Assembly: GCA_040386335.1 (NCBI GenBank)
Contig: JAZKFT010000044.1
Span: 1 to 64,000, forward strand
Direction of reading: 5' to 3'
From: JAZKFT01 sp040386335
Lineage (GTDB): Bacteria; Bacteroidota; Bacteroidia; Chitinophagales; Chitinophagaceae
DNA: 64,000 bases
Part shown: piece after piece, positions 27,701-35,961 of the stretch
How positions within the stretch are numbered: the stretch's first letter is position 1
How the letters are laid out: the number at the start of each line of letters is the position of its first letter
Position numbers and translations under genes: made by a program
The notes under the pieces: model-generated
What the model was told of the DNA's origin: nothing
Databases searched by the model: none
Seen by the model: the letters and a program-made list of their open reading frames with translations, nothing else

Positions 27701-28424
27701 CAGCAATATTCAGCGGCAGGCTCACATCACTCAGGTTAACGCCCGGGGTAATACCAAAAGGTGTCGCAAGACCGAGACCTGGATCCTGGTCGATGAAATA
27801 TTCAAAATAATTAATATTTACAGGTGATGCGGGTGTGGGGATGTTATTGTAAGGTTTCACGAATAACCAATAAATCGTCTGGCTCCATTTGCCATCCGAT
27901 GTACGGCTGCGGCTACCCATAATATGAACGCCTTTTTCCAACGGCGTTGGATCGATGTTGATGGCAAGGTCGGCCAGGTTAATGGCCGGTGAGGCAACAG
28001 GCACATTCGTTGCATTGCCGATACCTGGATCAGTGTCGATAAAATATTCCACTTTATTCACAGTGTTCAGCGGGCCTGGCGCTAAAGTGACCAGGAAAGG
28101 ACGAAACATGATCCAGAAATAATTCATGCTCCACACACCATTGGCATTGCGGGCACGTGCCCCAAAAAAGTGGGCGCCGGGGCTAATGCCCGTTACGTTA
28201 AAAGTGATGGGAATATTGGGTACGCTAGTGCCTGGCGTAATGCTGATGGGCGTACCCATGTTAAAGCCGGGATCCTGGTCAATATAGTATTCGGCATAGG
28301 TAATATTAGTCTGCGCCTGCACTTTTTGCACGCTTGCAAACACCAGCGCAGCCAACAGACAGGCGGCGAAACACGTGCGCAAAAAGCGTTGAGACATACC
28401 ACTGAAATTTTGAAGTGTTTTCAT
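24777..28424 (-). CDS. large secreted protein: DTDPG repeats, Ig-like, dockerin, cohesin and T9SS domains
   Basis: 1215 residues. Signal peptide about 13-37. Four DTDPG-type repeats (EYYIDQDPGFNMG; EYFIDTDPGIGNA; EYFIDQDPGLGLA; EYFLDYDPGLGNG) to about residue 350; Ig-like modules (about 350-790) with repeated QWYKNGVAIPGA-type and CQGN motifs; a dockerin-like region about 853-968 in which AADVNNDAAVNIFDVLAVKR has the calcium-loop spacing D-N-D-N-D, with a weaker partner DLIRAKGVDVLDVLQMQAHI before it; a cohesin-like domain about 986-1105; and a T9SS type A sorting domain about 1132-1215 (VTPNPSSGRVQV..GMYYLRAIG). It would be exported and anchored at the cell surface. Fourth gene of unit B, 52 bp after a beta-helix gene. 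Confidence 0.82.
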   Translation of the reverse strand: MKTLQNFSGMSQRFLRTCFAACLLAALVFASVQKVQAQTNITYAEYYIDQDPGFNMGTPISITPGTSVPNIPITFNVTGISPGAHFFGARARNANGVWSMNYFWIMFRPFLVTLAPGPLNTVNKVEYFIDTDPGIGNATNVPVASPAINLADLAINIDPTPLEKGVHIMGSRSRTSDGKWSQTIYWLFVKPYNNIPTPASPVNINYFEYFIDQDPGLGLATPFGITPGVNLSDVSLPLNIAALRNGVHTVGSRVRDAQGDWSQTNYWLFVKPYAAAPAPGAVPNITALEYFLDYDPGLGNGIPIPVAPATVLTDLSFNVDVSAIIPGTHNVVIRARDANGNWSKVNSWQFTKPGTPPVLSTLVSAPTICAGSQINVGWQLSAPVTFNANNNFVIQLSDINAATFNAPTVIGTTNSTVNSGSLICTIPPGVAQGIYRIRVFSTSQPIVGTDNGSNVLVYALPAEPVVQFPMADTTVCQGNQLQLTGVSNGYAPQWMKDNVVIPGATAWTYTVANTIGSSAGAYKLRSTNATTCQSFSTVRNITINPNVPAIPTLSPGGSFGVCLGNSQLLTSSAASFNQWYKNGVAIPGAINQTYNANTSGTYTVQAGNGLGCFNMSSNNAVINIGLPPVIPTIGTGGPITFCQGSNVVLTSSAFSGNQWFKDDVLMAGQTNQSYTASTTGSYTVRVTNGGCDVFSSPLAVTVNPTLTPTISIAVNGNNVPTGTNMIFTATANNGGGAPTYNFRVAGVSVQNSSSNVFSTTTLTTGQQVTCILTSNANCLGSNNPTSNTITVNLLPNITITGRAYHIMNAIIPAVSANLTLDAADNQSTDPNGRYSYNLMQMRNYNIAPYKNNDLIRAKGVDVLDVLQMQAHILGSNLLNTPHKIIAADVNNDAAVNIFDVLAVKRLILGIDNSFTGNRLWAFVDSSYTFPVPANPFPYPFSRNYTNVTTNQVNQSFVGVKLGDVNQDWTPTAGQNEAEQIETETNTVQLYYDTVIAQRGEQVRIKVRVRNFKKLMGMQFTIGFNTASFQYSAIENKQLPVDFNDRMADRGVLSFIWNEAGNGMKTLTDGSAIFDIVLQKKRSISKEDIVIMTGYTPAKAFNRSYEPYAISKTDGVVLEKMPTISLVQSESIHVTPNPSSGRVQVTVLSKTSKRVTLIITDMSGRVVIQKDIDLNIGTNVIPLDLNARARMVAGMYYLRAIGLEYTKAKELVITSQ

Positions 28425-28475
28425 ACCTTATAAGTTAAGCAGCAGTATGCCGCGGGATGTTTAGGTTGGGGTGGA

Positions 28476-29687
28476 TCAGTTGTTGTTTCGTACGCTGAAA
28501 ATGACCGTGTAAGGACTAGAAGTAGCTTGCGAAGAACTTGCCTGGAACTTATAAAAAGTAGGGATGGCCGCTATACCGGAAGGCTTGTAAGGATTGGTGC
28601 CACCATAAATACCCAAATCCGTGGGTGTAGCGGTACCGGGTATAAATCCTGCATTTTTAGCCGGGCTGCTGGCCGACAATTGCCAGGCGGCATCGGGGCT
28701 GTAAAGGGTAGTACTACCGGATATATTATTAGGTACACCGGCAAAATAGGAATTGCCTGCTATGCTGATACTGAAAACATTGCCACTACTGCCCGGGTTG
28801 GTGGCAACAAAGTTGTTAAGGGCAGTGGCGGTGGTGTGGTTATTTACAAAAATGGTATTAGCTACATCGTACATGTTATTGCTACTCAGGTAACCCATTC
28901 CGTCAATGCAATTCTGGATCACAAATACGGAATTATTAAAATGGCTGGTTCCCATGGTGGCATGTTCAATAGAAGTAGGTTGAAAATTACCATACCAGAC
29001 ACAATTGAGTATCTGACCACTATTTATACCTACGGGTGATTGTTTACCTGATGCAGTATAACCTACTCTTGGCCCAAGACAATTTTCAATTCTGAGATTG
29101 GTAATGCTTCGGTTGGCCGTAAAGGACAGTCCAAATCCTGTTTGGGCTACATTAACCCGGATACATTGCGTAATGATCCAGTTATTGCAAACGCCGGAAT
29201 TGTCAAAATTTACACTCACATCGCGGCAACGCATAATAGTAATGTCGTTAAGGGAGTCCAGAGTATTACTTGTGTTAAAACCGGGCGAGATAAGCCCCTG
29301 GAATATGCTCCCTGCGCTACCCACACCGATGGTGAACGTGGTATTGTATACGGTTCCGGGTAGTGTATTCAGCCCGGTATTTGCAATGGAAATGCTATAG
29401 GGATTATATAGGTTATAGCTGTTGGTATTATAACCAGGGCCAATTACTACCAAACGCTTGTTAACTGTGCCGCTATATGCAGCACCGCTGCCGATAGTGC
29501 TGGGAGATAGCTGGATGGTATCGCCGTTCACGGCGTCATTAGCTGCCAGTTGAAAAGTGGTATAGTCAAAACCTGGCACCGGCGTGATGGTTTGTATAAA
29601 GCCTACCCTGCGAATGGTTGCACCGGCATTGGTTATGAACAAAGCAGCAAAAAGAATAAGGAGGGAAAAGGATGCAAAACGTTTCAT
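28476..29687 (-). CDS. secreted beta-helix protein, class I (unit B, third gene)
   Basis: 403 residues from the ATG at 29687, which opens the signal peptide MKRFASFSLLILFAALFITN; the longer frame from 29735 overlaps the preceding gene. IRRVGFIQTITPVPGFDYTT, GDTIQLSPS and KRLVVIGPGYNTN are the class I opening. The middle (DITIMRCRDVSV, RSITNLRIENCLG, AKNAGFIPG) aligns closely with the next gene upstream, so the two are a recent duplication. The tail is IPTFYKFQASS..VIFSVRNNN. No sorting domain or catalytic motif is seen. Confidence 0.75.
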   Translation of the reverse strand: MKRFASFSLLILFAALFITNAGATIRRVGFIQTITPVPGFDYTTFQLAANDAVNGDTIQLSPSTIGSGAAYSGTVNKRLVVIGPGYNTNSYNLYNPYSISIANTGLNTLPGTVYNTTFTIGVGSAGSIFQGLISPGFNTSNTLDSLNDITIMRCRDVSVNFDNSGVCNNWIITQCIRVNVAQTGFGLSFTANRSITNLRIENCLGPRVGYTASGKQSPVGINSGQILNCVWYGNFQPTSIEHATMGTSHFNNSVFVIQNCIDGMGYLSSNNMYDVANTIFVNNHTTATALNNFVATNPGSSGNVFSISIAGNSYFAGVPNNISGSTTLYSPDAAWQLSASSPAKNAGFIPGTATPTDLGIYGGTNPYKPSGIAAIPTFYKFQASSSQATSSPYTVIFSVRNNN

Positions 29688-29715
29688 AATGAAAAAATTA
29701 TTAGGGTTAAACGGA

Positions 29716-30909
29716 TTAGTTGTTACCACGAACACTATAGGTTACTGGATATGGACTGGAAGCGGCGGTAGTGGATGCCGAATTAAAACGGAAAAATGAA
29801 GGGATTGTGGGGATACCCGATAATTGGTAGGGATCGGTGCCACCAAAAGCACCGAGGTCGGTAGGGAGGCCGCTTCCTGGTATTACACCCGCATTCTTAG
29901 CCGGGCTGCTGGCCGATAACCGGTAGGCTGCATCCGGACTGTTAAGGGTGGTGCTTCCCGAAATATTGTTGGGCACGCTCTCAAATATGGCATTGCCCGC
30001 AAAACTGGCCCCGAAGATGTTACCGGCAGAGCCAGGGTTGGTGGCAACAAAATTATTGAGTGGTGTAGCCGTGGTCATATTGTTGATAAAAATAGTGTTC
30101 GTCATTTGCGCCATGTATTGGGTAGAGAAATAGTTTGTGGCATCAATACAGTTCTGAATAATGAAATAGGCATTGTTTAGCGTTATACCACCTGTATACG
30201 GATTGTCAAGGCCACTGCCGCTATACTGAGAAAATACACAATTGAGGATCATGCCGGAATTTTTACCCTGTGTTCCTTCCGCTGAATTCACGCCAAAGTT
30301 GATACCCAGACCTATGCAATTCTCTACTCTCAGGTCGCTGATGCTCCGGTCTGCGGACTGGGCAGTAGCATTTTGGTTTACATACACCCGATAGCATTTA
30401 CTTACTTTCCAATTGTGACATACCCCAAAATTGTTGATGTTCAAGGTGATATTTCTGCAGCGGGTGATCAAAATATCCTTGATCGAATCCAGGGGGGTGC
30501 TAACAGTAACGATGGTGGAATACAGCCCCATCAACGCAGTGCCGCTGCTGCCGGAGCCAAGGTTAAAACTATTACTGATATTGTTGCCCGGCAGTGCCTG
30601 CAGATTCGGGTTAAAAATGCCGCTGGCTGGCAGGTTATAACTGTTGTACCAATAACCCGGCCCCATAATCACCAGGCGTTTAGTGATGATGCCACTGTAA
30701 CCAACACCATTTCCCGATGTTCCCGGGTAAAGCTGAATGGTATCGCCGGCAGCGGCTGCATCATGTGCCGCCTGGAAATTGGGATAGTCTGTTCCGGCTA
30801 CCAGGGTAATGGATCCAAAGAAGTCTACCCTGCGGATGGTGGCACTTGCCTGCTGCCACTGCAGTACCAGGAGTAATAAAAAGATGGAATAATAGTGGTT
30901 GCGTTTCAT
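29716..30909 (-). CDS. secreted beta-helix protein, class I (unit B, second gene)
   Basis: 397 residues. Signal peptide MKRNHYYSIFLLLLVLQWQQ. Opening IRRVDFFGSITLVAGTDYPN, FQAAHDAAAAGDTIQLYPG and KRLVIMGPGYWYNSY. The centre has short strands in register (DILITRCRNITL, RSISDLRVENCIG). The stretch NNFVATNPGS, NNISGSTTL, SPDAA, RLSASSPAKNAG is shared almost word for word with the third gene, so the pair is a tandem duplication. The tail IPSFFRFNS..VTYSVRGNN carries the NN ending. It is separated from its neighbours by only 28-70 bp. Confidence 0.75.
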   Translation of the reverse strand: MKRNHYYSIFLLLLVLQWQQASATIRRVDFFGSITLVAGTDYPNFQAAHDAAAAGDTIQLYPGTSGNGVGYSGIITKRLVIMGPGYWYNSYNLPASGIFNPNLQALPGNNISNSFNLGSGSSGTALMGLYSTIVTVSTPLDSIKDILITRCRNITLNINNFGVCHNWKVSKCYRVYVNQNATAQSADRSISDLRVENCIGLGINFGVNSAEGTQGKNSGMILNCVFSQYSGSGLDNPYTGGITLNNAYFIIQNCIDATNYFSTQYMAQMTNTIFINNMTTATPLNNFVATNPGSAGNIFGASFAGNAIFESVPNNISGSTTLNSPDAAYRLSASSPAKNAGVIPGSGLPTDLGAFGGTDPYQLSGIPTIPSFFRFNSASTTAASSPYPVTYSVRGNN

Positions 30910-30978
30910 AACTATGTTTGAAATTTCTAAGTGATCAATGTCTGCCTGTAACAGCTGGCGTAACTGCTCCAGTGACGA

Positions 30979-32130
30979 TTAATTATTATCCTTAATGCTA
31001 AGTGTAATGGTGTAATTGCCGCCATTGGGCATTACTGCACTGGGTGCGTCCAGCCGGTATAAAGTTGGTATGGGAGGAATACCTGCGAGAATATATGGAG
31101 ATGTGCCGGTGCCCCCGGTGCCACCAAAGATGCCACTGTCTGTAACGGTGGTGGTGCCAAACAAAAAGCCACCATTCAAAGCTGGGGAGCCTGCTTTCAA
31201 AGCAAATCTTCCGTCGTTGGTATACGTGTTAACACCACCGCTTAATGCGTTGGTGGGATATCCAACATACACATTAGCCATTGCAATACTATACTGGTTG
31301 CCCGTTGAGGGCAAGGTGTTGGTGATCACGTTGCCTGCTGCTGCAATAGTGGTGATATTTTTGATGAAAGTCGTGTTGTTCACACCGCTCAGACTTTGAC
31401 CGTCGAATATGCAGTTCTGAACCGTAAAGCTGGCGCCATTGAGACCGAGTGAAGCACTGGAGATCATATTGCAGTTAAGTATCCTGTTATTGGCAAATGT
31501 GCCTGTAGGCGAAGTATTGAAATTAATTCCGGCGTTGATGACGGAGTTGCTGATGGTTAGATTGCTGATAGTGCGGTTGCCTGTAAAGCCGCCAGCTGGC
31601 GCACTTTGGGCCATGCTTACATTAAAGCAGGAAGTAATGGTCCAGTCGTTACAAAGACCACTATTTACAAAAGAAATATATACGTTTCGGCAGCGGCGAA
31701 CGGTTATATTGTTAAGTGGGTTTACCTGGTCCACCGTGTTCAGCGTAAGGTTATTGAGCCCGATAAACTGGCTGCCTGCACTGCCATTATCGATACTAAA
31801 TGTGCTGCTGTTTATAAGGCCGGCAATGATCTGGAGATTGGCATTGGCTTTTTCTGTGCCGGCGAGTGTATAGGTATTGGTAAAGTAACCCGGACCAATC
31901 ACGACGACAGTCTTATTAAGCGTTCCGGAATAGGTTTGCGATCCATTGGTGTTGGGATACAAATAAATGGTATCGCCAATGGCAGATGCATCGTGGGCTG
32001 CCTGGAAATTTACATAGTCCAGTCCATTAACAGGGTTGATAGTAGCAATAAATCCTACCCTCCTGATAGTGGCATTAAGTAAACTTGTTGTTGATAGATA
32101 CAGTACCAGAAGCAGGCAAGCCTTTTTCAT
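30979..32130 (-). CDS. secreted beta-helix protein, class I (unit B, first gene)
   Basis: 383 residues. Signal peptide MKKACLLLVLYLSTTSLLNA. Opening IRRVGFIATINPVNGLDYVN, FQAAHDASAIGDTIYLYPN, KTVVVIGPGYFTN. Repeating short beta strands with Asn turns run through the middle (NITVRRCRNVYI, RTISNLTISNSV). The tail is IPTLYRLDAP..TITLSIKDNN. It is more distant from the two following class I genes than they are from each other. First gene behind the double-box promoter of unit B. Confidence 0.75.
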   Translation of the reverse strand: MKKACLLLVLYLSTTSLLNATIRRVGFIATINPVNGLDYVNFQAAHDASAIGDTIYLYPNTNGSQTYSGTLNKTVVVIGPGYFTNTYTLAGTEKANANLQIIAGLINSSTFSIDNGSAGSQFIGLNNLTLNTVDQVNPLNNITVRRCRNVYISFVNSGLCNDWTITSCFNVSMAQSAPAGGFTGNRTISNLTISNSVINAGINFNTSPTGTFANNRILNCNMISSASLGLNGASFTVQNCIFDGQSLSGVNNTTFIKNITTIAAAGNVITNTLPSTGNQYSIAMANVYVGYPTNALSGGVNTYTNDGRFALKAGSPALNGGFLFGTTTVTDSGIFGGTGGTGTSPYILAGIPPIPTLYRLDAPSAVMPNGGNYTITLSIKDNN

Positions 32131-32819
32131 AAATGCAGTGTTTTAATGGTTAGGGTAATATATCGGCAGGGCATGGTGAGAAAGTTTGAAGTGGGTTTGC
32201 AGGTCTCGTAAAGCCTTTGTTTGAATTACAAAATTTGAAAATTTAAAACCTTGGGAGAATGGTGTTTTAACGGTTTATCGTCGAGTGTTTTAACGGGGAG
32301 CAGTATTTTCCGGGACCCTTTTCAGAGATATTCTGTGGCGATCAGCTGAACCGTACTGTTTTTCATCGGTTCGGAATTTTACCAAATTGCTGACAATAGA
32401 GGTGGAATTAAGATGTGAGCAGCCGCGCCCGGCAAGTGTGCAAATTTTTGCGATCCCCTTTTTTGTACAAATGGTATCGCGAAAACCTATATCCCTGGTG
32501 CATTAGATCATCAGGCCAAATAAATCGCGGATTGTCTTAGGCAATGCCAACTAAGTGTTTTTTTTGAAGCGAATGCTTAGATATTAAAAGGAAAGAAAAC
32601 TTTAGTGCATAAAAAAAGCAGCCGTGTGGCTGCTGCTTTTTTTACGGCCAGAGGCTGCCGGATTCTTATAAATGTTTTGCATGATACTCAACTAATGCTT
32701 TTATTTTTTCTTCACATCATAACCGGGCTGTGAATGTTAATTCATAGAATATGAAACAGCCAGGTCAACGGCCAGCAGGCCATCGACTGAATGACCTGCT
32801 GACTAATTGACTAAAAGGG
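32131..32819 (-). promoter_or_regulatory. unit B promoter region with two boxes
   Basis: A 689-bp gene-free stretch. Plus-strand GTGTTTTAACGG occurs twice, at 32262-32273 and 32285-32296 (23-bp period); on the transcribed strand this is CCGTTAAAACAC. A -7-like AAATTTTG (32236-32229) follows the proximal box after exactly 25 nt, with about 92 nt of leader to the ATG at 32130. There is no TTG at -33, which suits a promoter that needs an activator. Between 32300 and 32600 I see nothing further; a terminator for unit A lies at 32611-32645. Confidence 0.7.
32611..32645. terminator. terminator downstream of unit A
   Basis: AGCAGCC (32617-32623) and GGCTGCT (32628-32634) form a hairpin with loop GTGT. 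It is flanked by A7 and T8, so it works on both strands; on the minus strand it lies 175 bp after the 32820 stop. Confidence 0.75.
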
Positions 32820-35800
32820 CTAATTGGGTGGAAGGGTTAAACATTTTCCTTTCACATCTGCTATCCTGTTATTGATCGTTTGCAGGGTAGCGCCATTGCG
32901 AACCTGTATGCTGGCTGCCTCGGCATTAGCACTGCTGATGATACAATTATTAGGTGTACCACCCGGAACGATCACATGTGTTTTATCTGTCGGCACTTTG
33001 CCAATATTCCAGTTGCCGGGAGTATGCCAGTTGCTGCTTAGTGCGCCTGTCCACCTGGCCACTTCGAGTACTACAGCGGCAAAGGCCGTATCAGTACAAC
33101 CAAATGCATTGGTCACCACCAAACGGTACGTGCCCGGTACTGCAGCTGCAGGGTTGCCTGTGTTCCAAACCGCAGTAAGACCGGTGGTGTTGTAGAGTGG
33201 GTTCAGGTTGGATGTTTCGCCGGGGCACAAATGATACACAGTAGTGTCTGCACCAAGATTTGGCGTCGGGTTACTGGTAAGAATTACCGCTGCGGTATCC
33301 TTACATCCCTGTGCATTGGTGCCAATTACCTGGTAGGTTCCGGCTTCTACGCTATCGGGCCGTGCGAGGATTACAAAGCTTTGATTGTAGAAAGCGTAGG
33401 TGAGCGAACCATCCGTAAAGTTTGGCAACAGGTTGTACCCGCGGCCGATGCAATAAACACGGTTGAGATCAGCACCCATATCCGGTTTAATGATGCTGAT
33501 GGCAGCAGACGTATCGCCGATAAATGAACCGGTACTACTCATCAGCCTGATCCGGTAGTTGATGCCGTTAGGGATGCCTGCCGGTATAGTGGCATTAATC
33601 ACCGTCGGCTGGTTCAGGCCATTGCCTACCAATGGTACGCTACCAATGGATACCGGTGAAGCAAATGAACCGGAAGCATTACTCAATTGTGCGGTAATGG
33701 TGTTGCCAGCTGTAAAAGCACCATCTGCATTTGCATTAACGGTTATGCCAAATGCCTTGCAAGCTGTGGCTGCCGTGCTAACACCTATCCGGAGTTTGTA
33801 AATGGTTGCGGTTAATAAGCTGGTATCACCTGCGCAGCCATAATTAATTTCTACTAGCCTTATCGATCCGGTAGTACTTGGCGACGGAGGTTGTGACCAG
33901 GTTACACCAATGCTGCTGGTGTTGCCGCCGCTCTGTTGGGTTCCGGCAGTGATCATCCAGTTCCAGGTGCTGTTGGCAACTGCAGGCACGTTATAGCCAT
34001 AATTCATGGTGCCGTTTACCTGTACCGGGCCATTAATGGTTTGTGGTAACGATCTGTTACCGATAGTAAGGGCGTCGCTGCCCGACAAACCTGTTACCAC
34101 GGGGTTGGTACTGCTTACACGAAACCTGAAGTTAGTACCTCCACCACCGGTGAGGGTATTAGGCAATTTACAGGCAATGATCGAACTGTTGATGCCAGCA
34201 TAAGAACCAATAATTACAGGGGCTGCAAATGAACCGGTGGCATCGCTCAATTCTACGTTAAACACATTACCGCCATTATAAGTACCTCTTGCATCGTACG
34301 ATATGTTCACGCTGTCCCTGGCACACATTACTTTTTTCGTAATGGCATTTACATTAATAAAAGGTGCTGTGGCTGTAGCGGCAATCGGGAAGGTGTAAAC
34401 ATTAGTAATGCTCCACCCGGTGCCACTCCTGCTGCGGATATACAGTTTATGATCACCCACGGAAAGACCGGAAATATTGATGGGTGAAATAAAGTCTACA
34501 AAATTTGGCGCGGGGTTTACTGCTATGGGAACCGCATTGCCAATGCCGGGATCGGTATCTATAAAGTATTCAATATTCGTAATATTGCCCGGCGGCAGGC
34601 CACTTGCGGGGTTAGGTTTGTACATAATCCGCCTGTTGGTTACGCTCCATCTGCCATCCGCATTCAGGCTCCGGATAAAAAATGAATGTACACCTACCTC
34701 GAGTGTGTCCAGCTGTGCACCAAAACTAATATTTGCCAAATCCGTTCCCGGGGTAAGCGGTATATTGATAGCATTGCCAAAACCGGGATCATTATTAAAA
34801 AAGTATTCAGCCTTTACAATATTGACCGGTGGCAATGCACTATTGCCATTTGGTTTGTATAAGATCTGGCGGTTGGTAACACTCCACCTGCCATCAGCAT
34901 TTCTGCTGCGGATAAATAACTGGTGTACACCAACGGGAAGGGTGTCAATGGCTGCCGTAAAAAGGATATTCTGCACGTCTACACCTGGGGTAACAGGTAT
35001 ATTGACCGCATTCCCAAAGCCCGGGTCGTTATTAAAAAAGTATTCGGCTTTTACGATATTGGTGGCAGGTGCTCCGGCACCACCACCTGGCTTGTATAAA
35101 ATCTGGCGATTGGATACACTCCACCTGCCATCTGCATTTTTGCTACGGATAAATAACTGGTGCACACCAATAGGCAGGGTGTCTATGCCTGCAGTAAAAT
35201 TGACATTTACCAAATCTACTCCGGGAGTAACAGGAATATTGGTGGCGCTGCCAAAACCCGGGTCATTGTCGAAAAAGTATTCAGCTTTTACAATATTGCC
35301 TGCCGGTAATGCAGCACTGCCGCTGGGCTTGTATAGGACCTGCCGGTTGGTAATGCTCCACCTGCCATCCGCATTTCTGGTGCGGATGAATAACTGGTGC
35401 ACCCCTACAGGCAGCGTGTCTATACCTGCAGAAAATACAATATTGGGTACATCAACACCCGCTGCGAGGGGAATATTGGTGGCATTGCCAAAGCCGGGAT
35501 CATTATTAAAAAAGTATTCAGCTTTTACAATATTGGTGGCAGGAGCGCCTGCATTTGCCGATGGCTTATAAAACACAAAGCGGTTGGTAACACTCCATTT
35601 GCCGTTAGCATCCCTGCTTCGGATAAAAAAGGCGTGCACACCCTCCAAAACACCAGTAAGGGAAATACTGAATGCCTTGTCTGTAATGGTGGGGGCAGGC
35701 ACGGTAATAGGTATGCTGGTGGCTAGTCCAATGCCCGGATCGGTATCTACAAAATATTCGGCCGCGGTAATATTGGGCTGAGCAGATGCCTGGAAAAACC

Positions 35801-35837
35801 AACACCAGCATACTATTATTGCAATAATTTTTTGCAT
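32820..35837 (-). CDS. secreted DTDPG-repeat protein, LPPN-ended (1005 aa)
   Basis: 1005 residues from the ATG at 35837, which opens the signal peptide MQKIIAIIVCWCWFFQASAQ (the frame starts at 35882). Six repeats opening EYFxxxDPGxGxA (four with N(N)DPGFG) run to about residue 470, with ADGRWSxTNRxxxYKP closings. Ig-like modules follow, then GADTTVYHLCPGETSN and the ending WTGALSSNWHTPGNWNIGKV, GTPNNCIIS, INNRIADVKGKCLTLPPN. The last about 140 residues match the 666-residue protein closely. No T9SS domain is present. It is the second gene of unit A, 125 bp after the class II beta-helix gene. Confidence 0.8.
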   Translation of the reverse strand: MQKIIAIIVCWCWFFQASAQPNITAAEYFVDTDPGIGLATSIPITVPAPTITDKAFSISLTGVLEGVHAFFIRSRDANGKWSVTNRFVFYKPSANAGAPATNIVKAEYFFNNDPGFGNATNIPLAAGVDVPNIVFSAGIDTLPVGVHQLFIRTRNADGRWSITNRQVLYKPSGSAALPAGNIVKAEYFFDNDPGFGSATNIPVTPGVDLVNVNFTAGIDTLPIGVHQLFIRSKNADGRWSVSNRQILYKPGGGAGAPATNIVKAEYFFNNDPGFGNAVNIPVTPGVDVQNILFTAAIDTLPVGVHQLFIRSRNADGRWSVTNRQILYKPNGNSALPPVNIVKAEYFFNNDPGFGNAINIPLTPGTDLANISFGAQLDTLEVGVHSFFIRSLNADGRWSVTNRRIMYKPNPASGLPPGNITNIEYFIDTDPGIGNAVPIAVNPAPNFVDFISPINISGLSVGDHKLYIRSRSGTGWSITNVYTFPIAATATAPFINVNAITKKVMCARDSVNISYDARGTYNGGNVFNVELSDATGSFAAPVIIGSYAGINSSIIACKLPNTLTGGGGTNFRFRVSSTNPVVTGLSGSDALTIGNRSLPQTINGPVQVNGTMNYGYNVPAVANSTWNWMITAGTQQSGGNTSSIGVTWSQPPSPSTTGSIRLVEINYGCAGDTSLLTATIYKLRIGVSTAATACKAFGITVNANADGAFTAGNTITAQLSNASGSFASPVSIGSVPLVGNGLNQPTVINATIPAGIPNGINYRIRLMSSTGSFIGDTSAAISIIKPDMGADLNRVYCIGRGYNLLPNFTDGSLTYAFYNQSFVILARPDSVEAGTYQVIGTNAQGCKDTAAVILTSNPTPNLGADTTVYHLCPGETSNLNPLYNTTGLTAVWNTGNPAAAVPGTYRLVVTNAFGCTDTAFAAVVLEVARWTGALSSNWHTPGNWNIGKVPTDKTHVIVPGGTPNNCIISSANAEAASIQVRNGATLQTINNRIADVKGKCLTLPPN
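34530..35780 (-). repeat. six coding tandem repeats, ~230-240 bp each
   Basis: On the given strand, blocks such as CCGGGATCATTATTAAAAAA, GTATTCAGC(C/T)TTTACAATAT and CTCCACCTGCCATC recur about every 235 bp (for example near 34790, 35030, 35265, 35500). The inner four copies are the most alike, as expected when repeats are copied or homogenised by recombination. Confidence 0.75.
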
Positions 35838-35961
35838 AACAATAGTTTTAAAGCCTCGTTGTGCAACAGTATTAATCAACACCTCAATAGGATGGAAGTA
35901 TTATTTCCATCAATCGGAACGGTATTAACACTGTGTCACAGTTTGGCCGGGTTGGTCAATC

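Noticed and set aside
24777..28424. Many long plus-strand frames opposite the secreted-protein genes
   Set aside because: They are shadows of the minus-strand genes. Their Pro/Leu/Ala-rich translations mirror repeat DNA on the other strand and have no starts or domains of their own.
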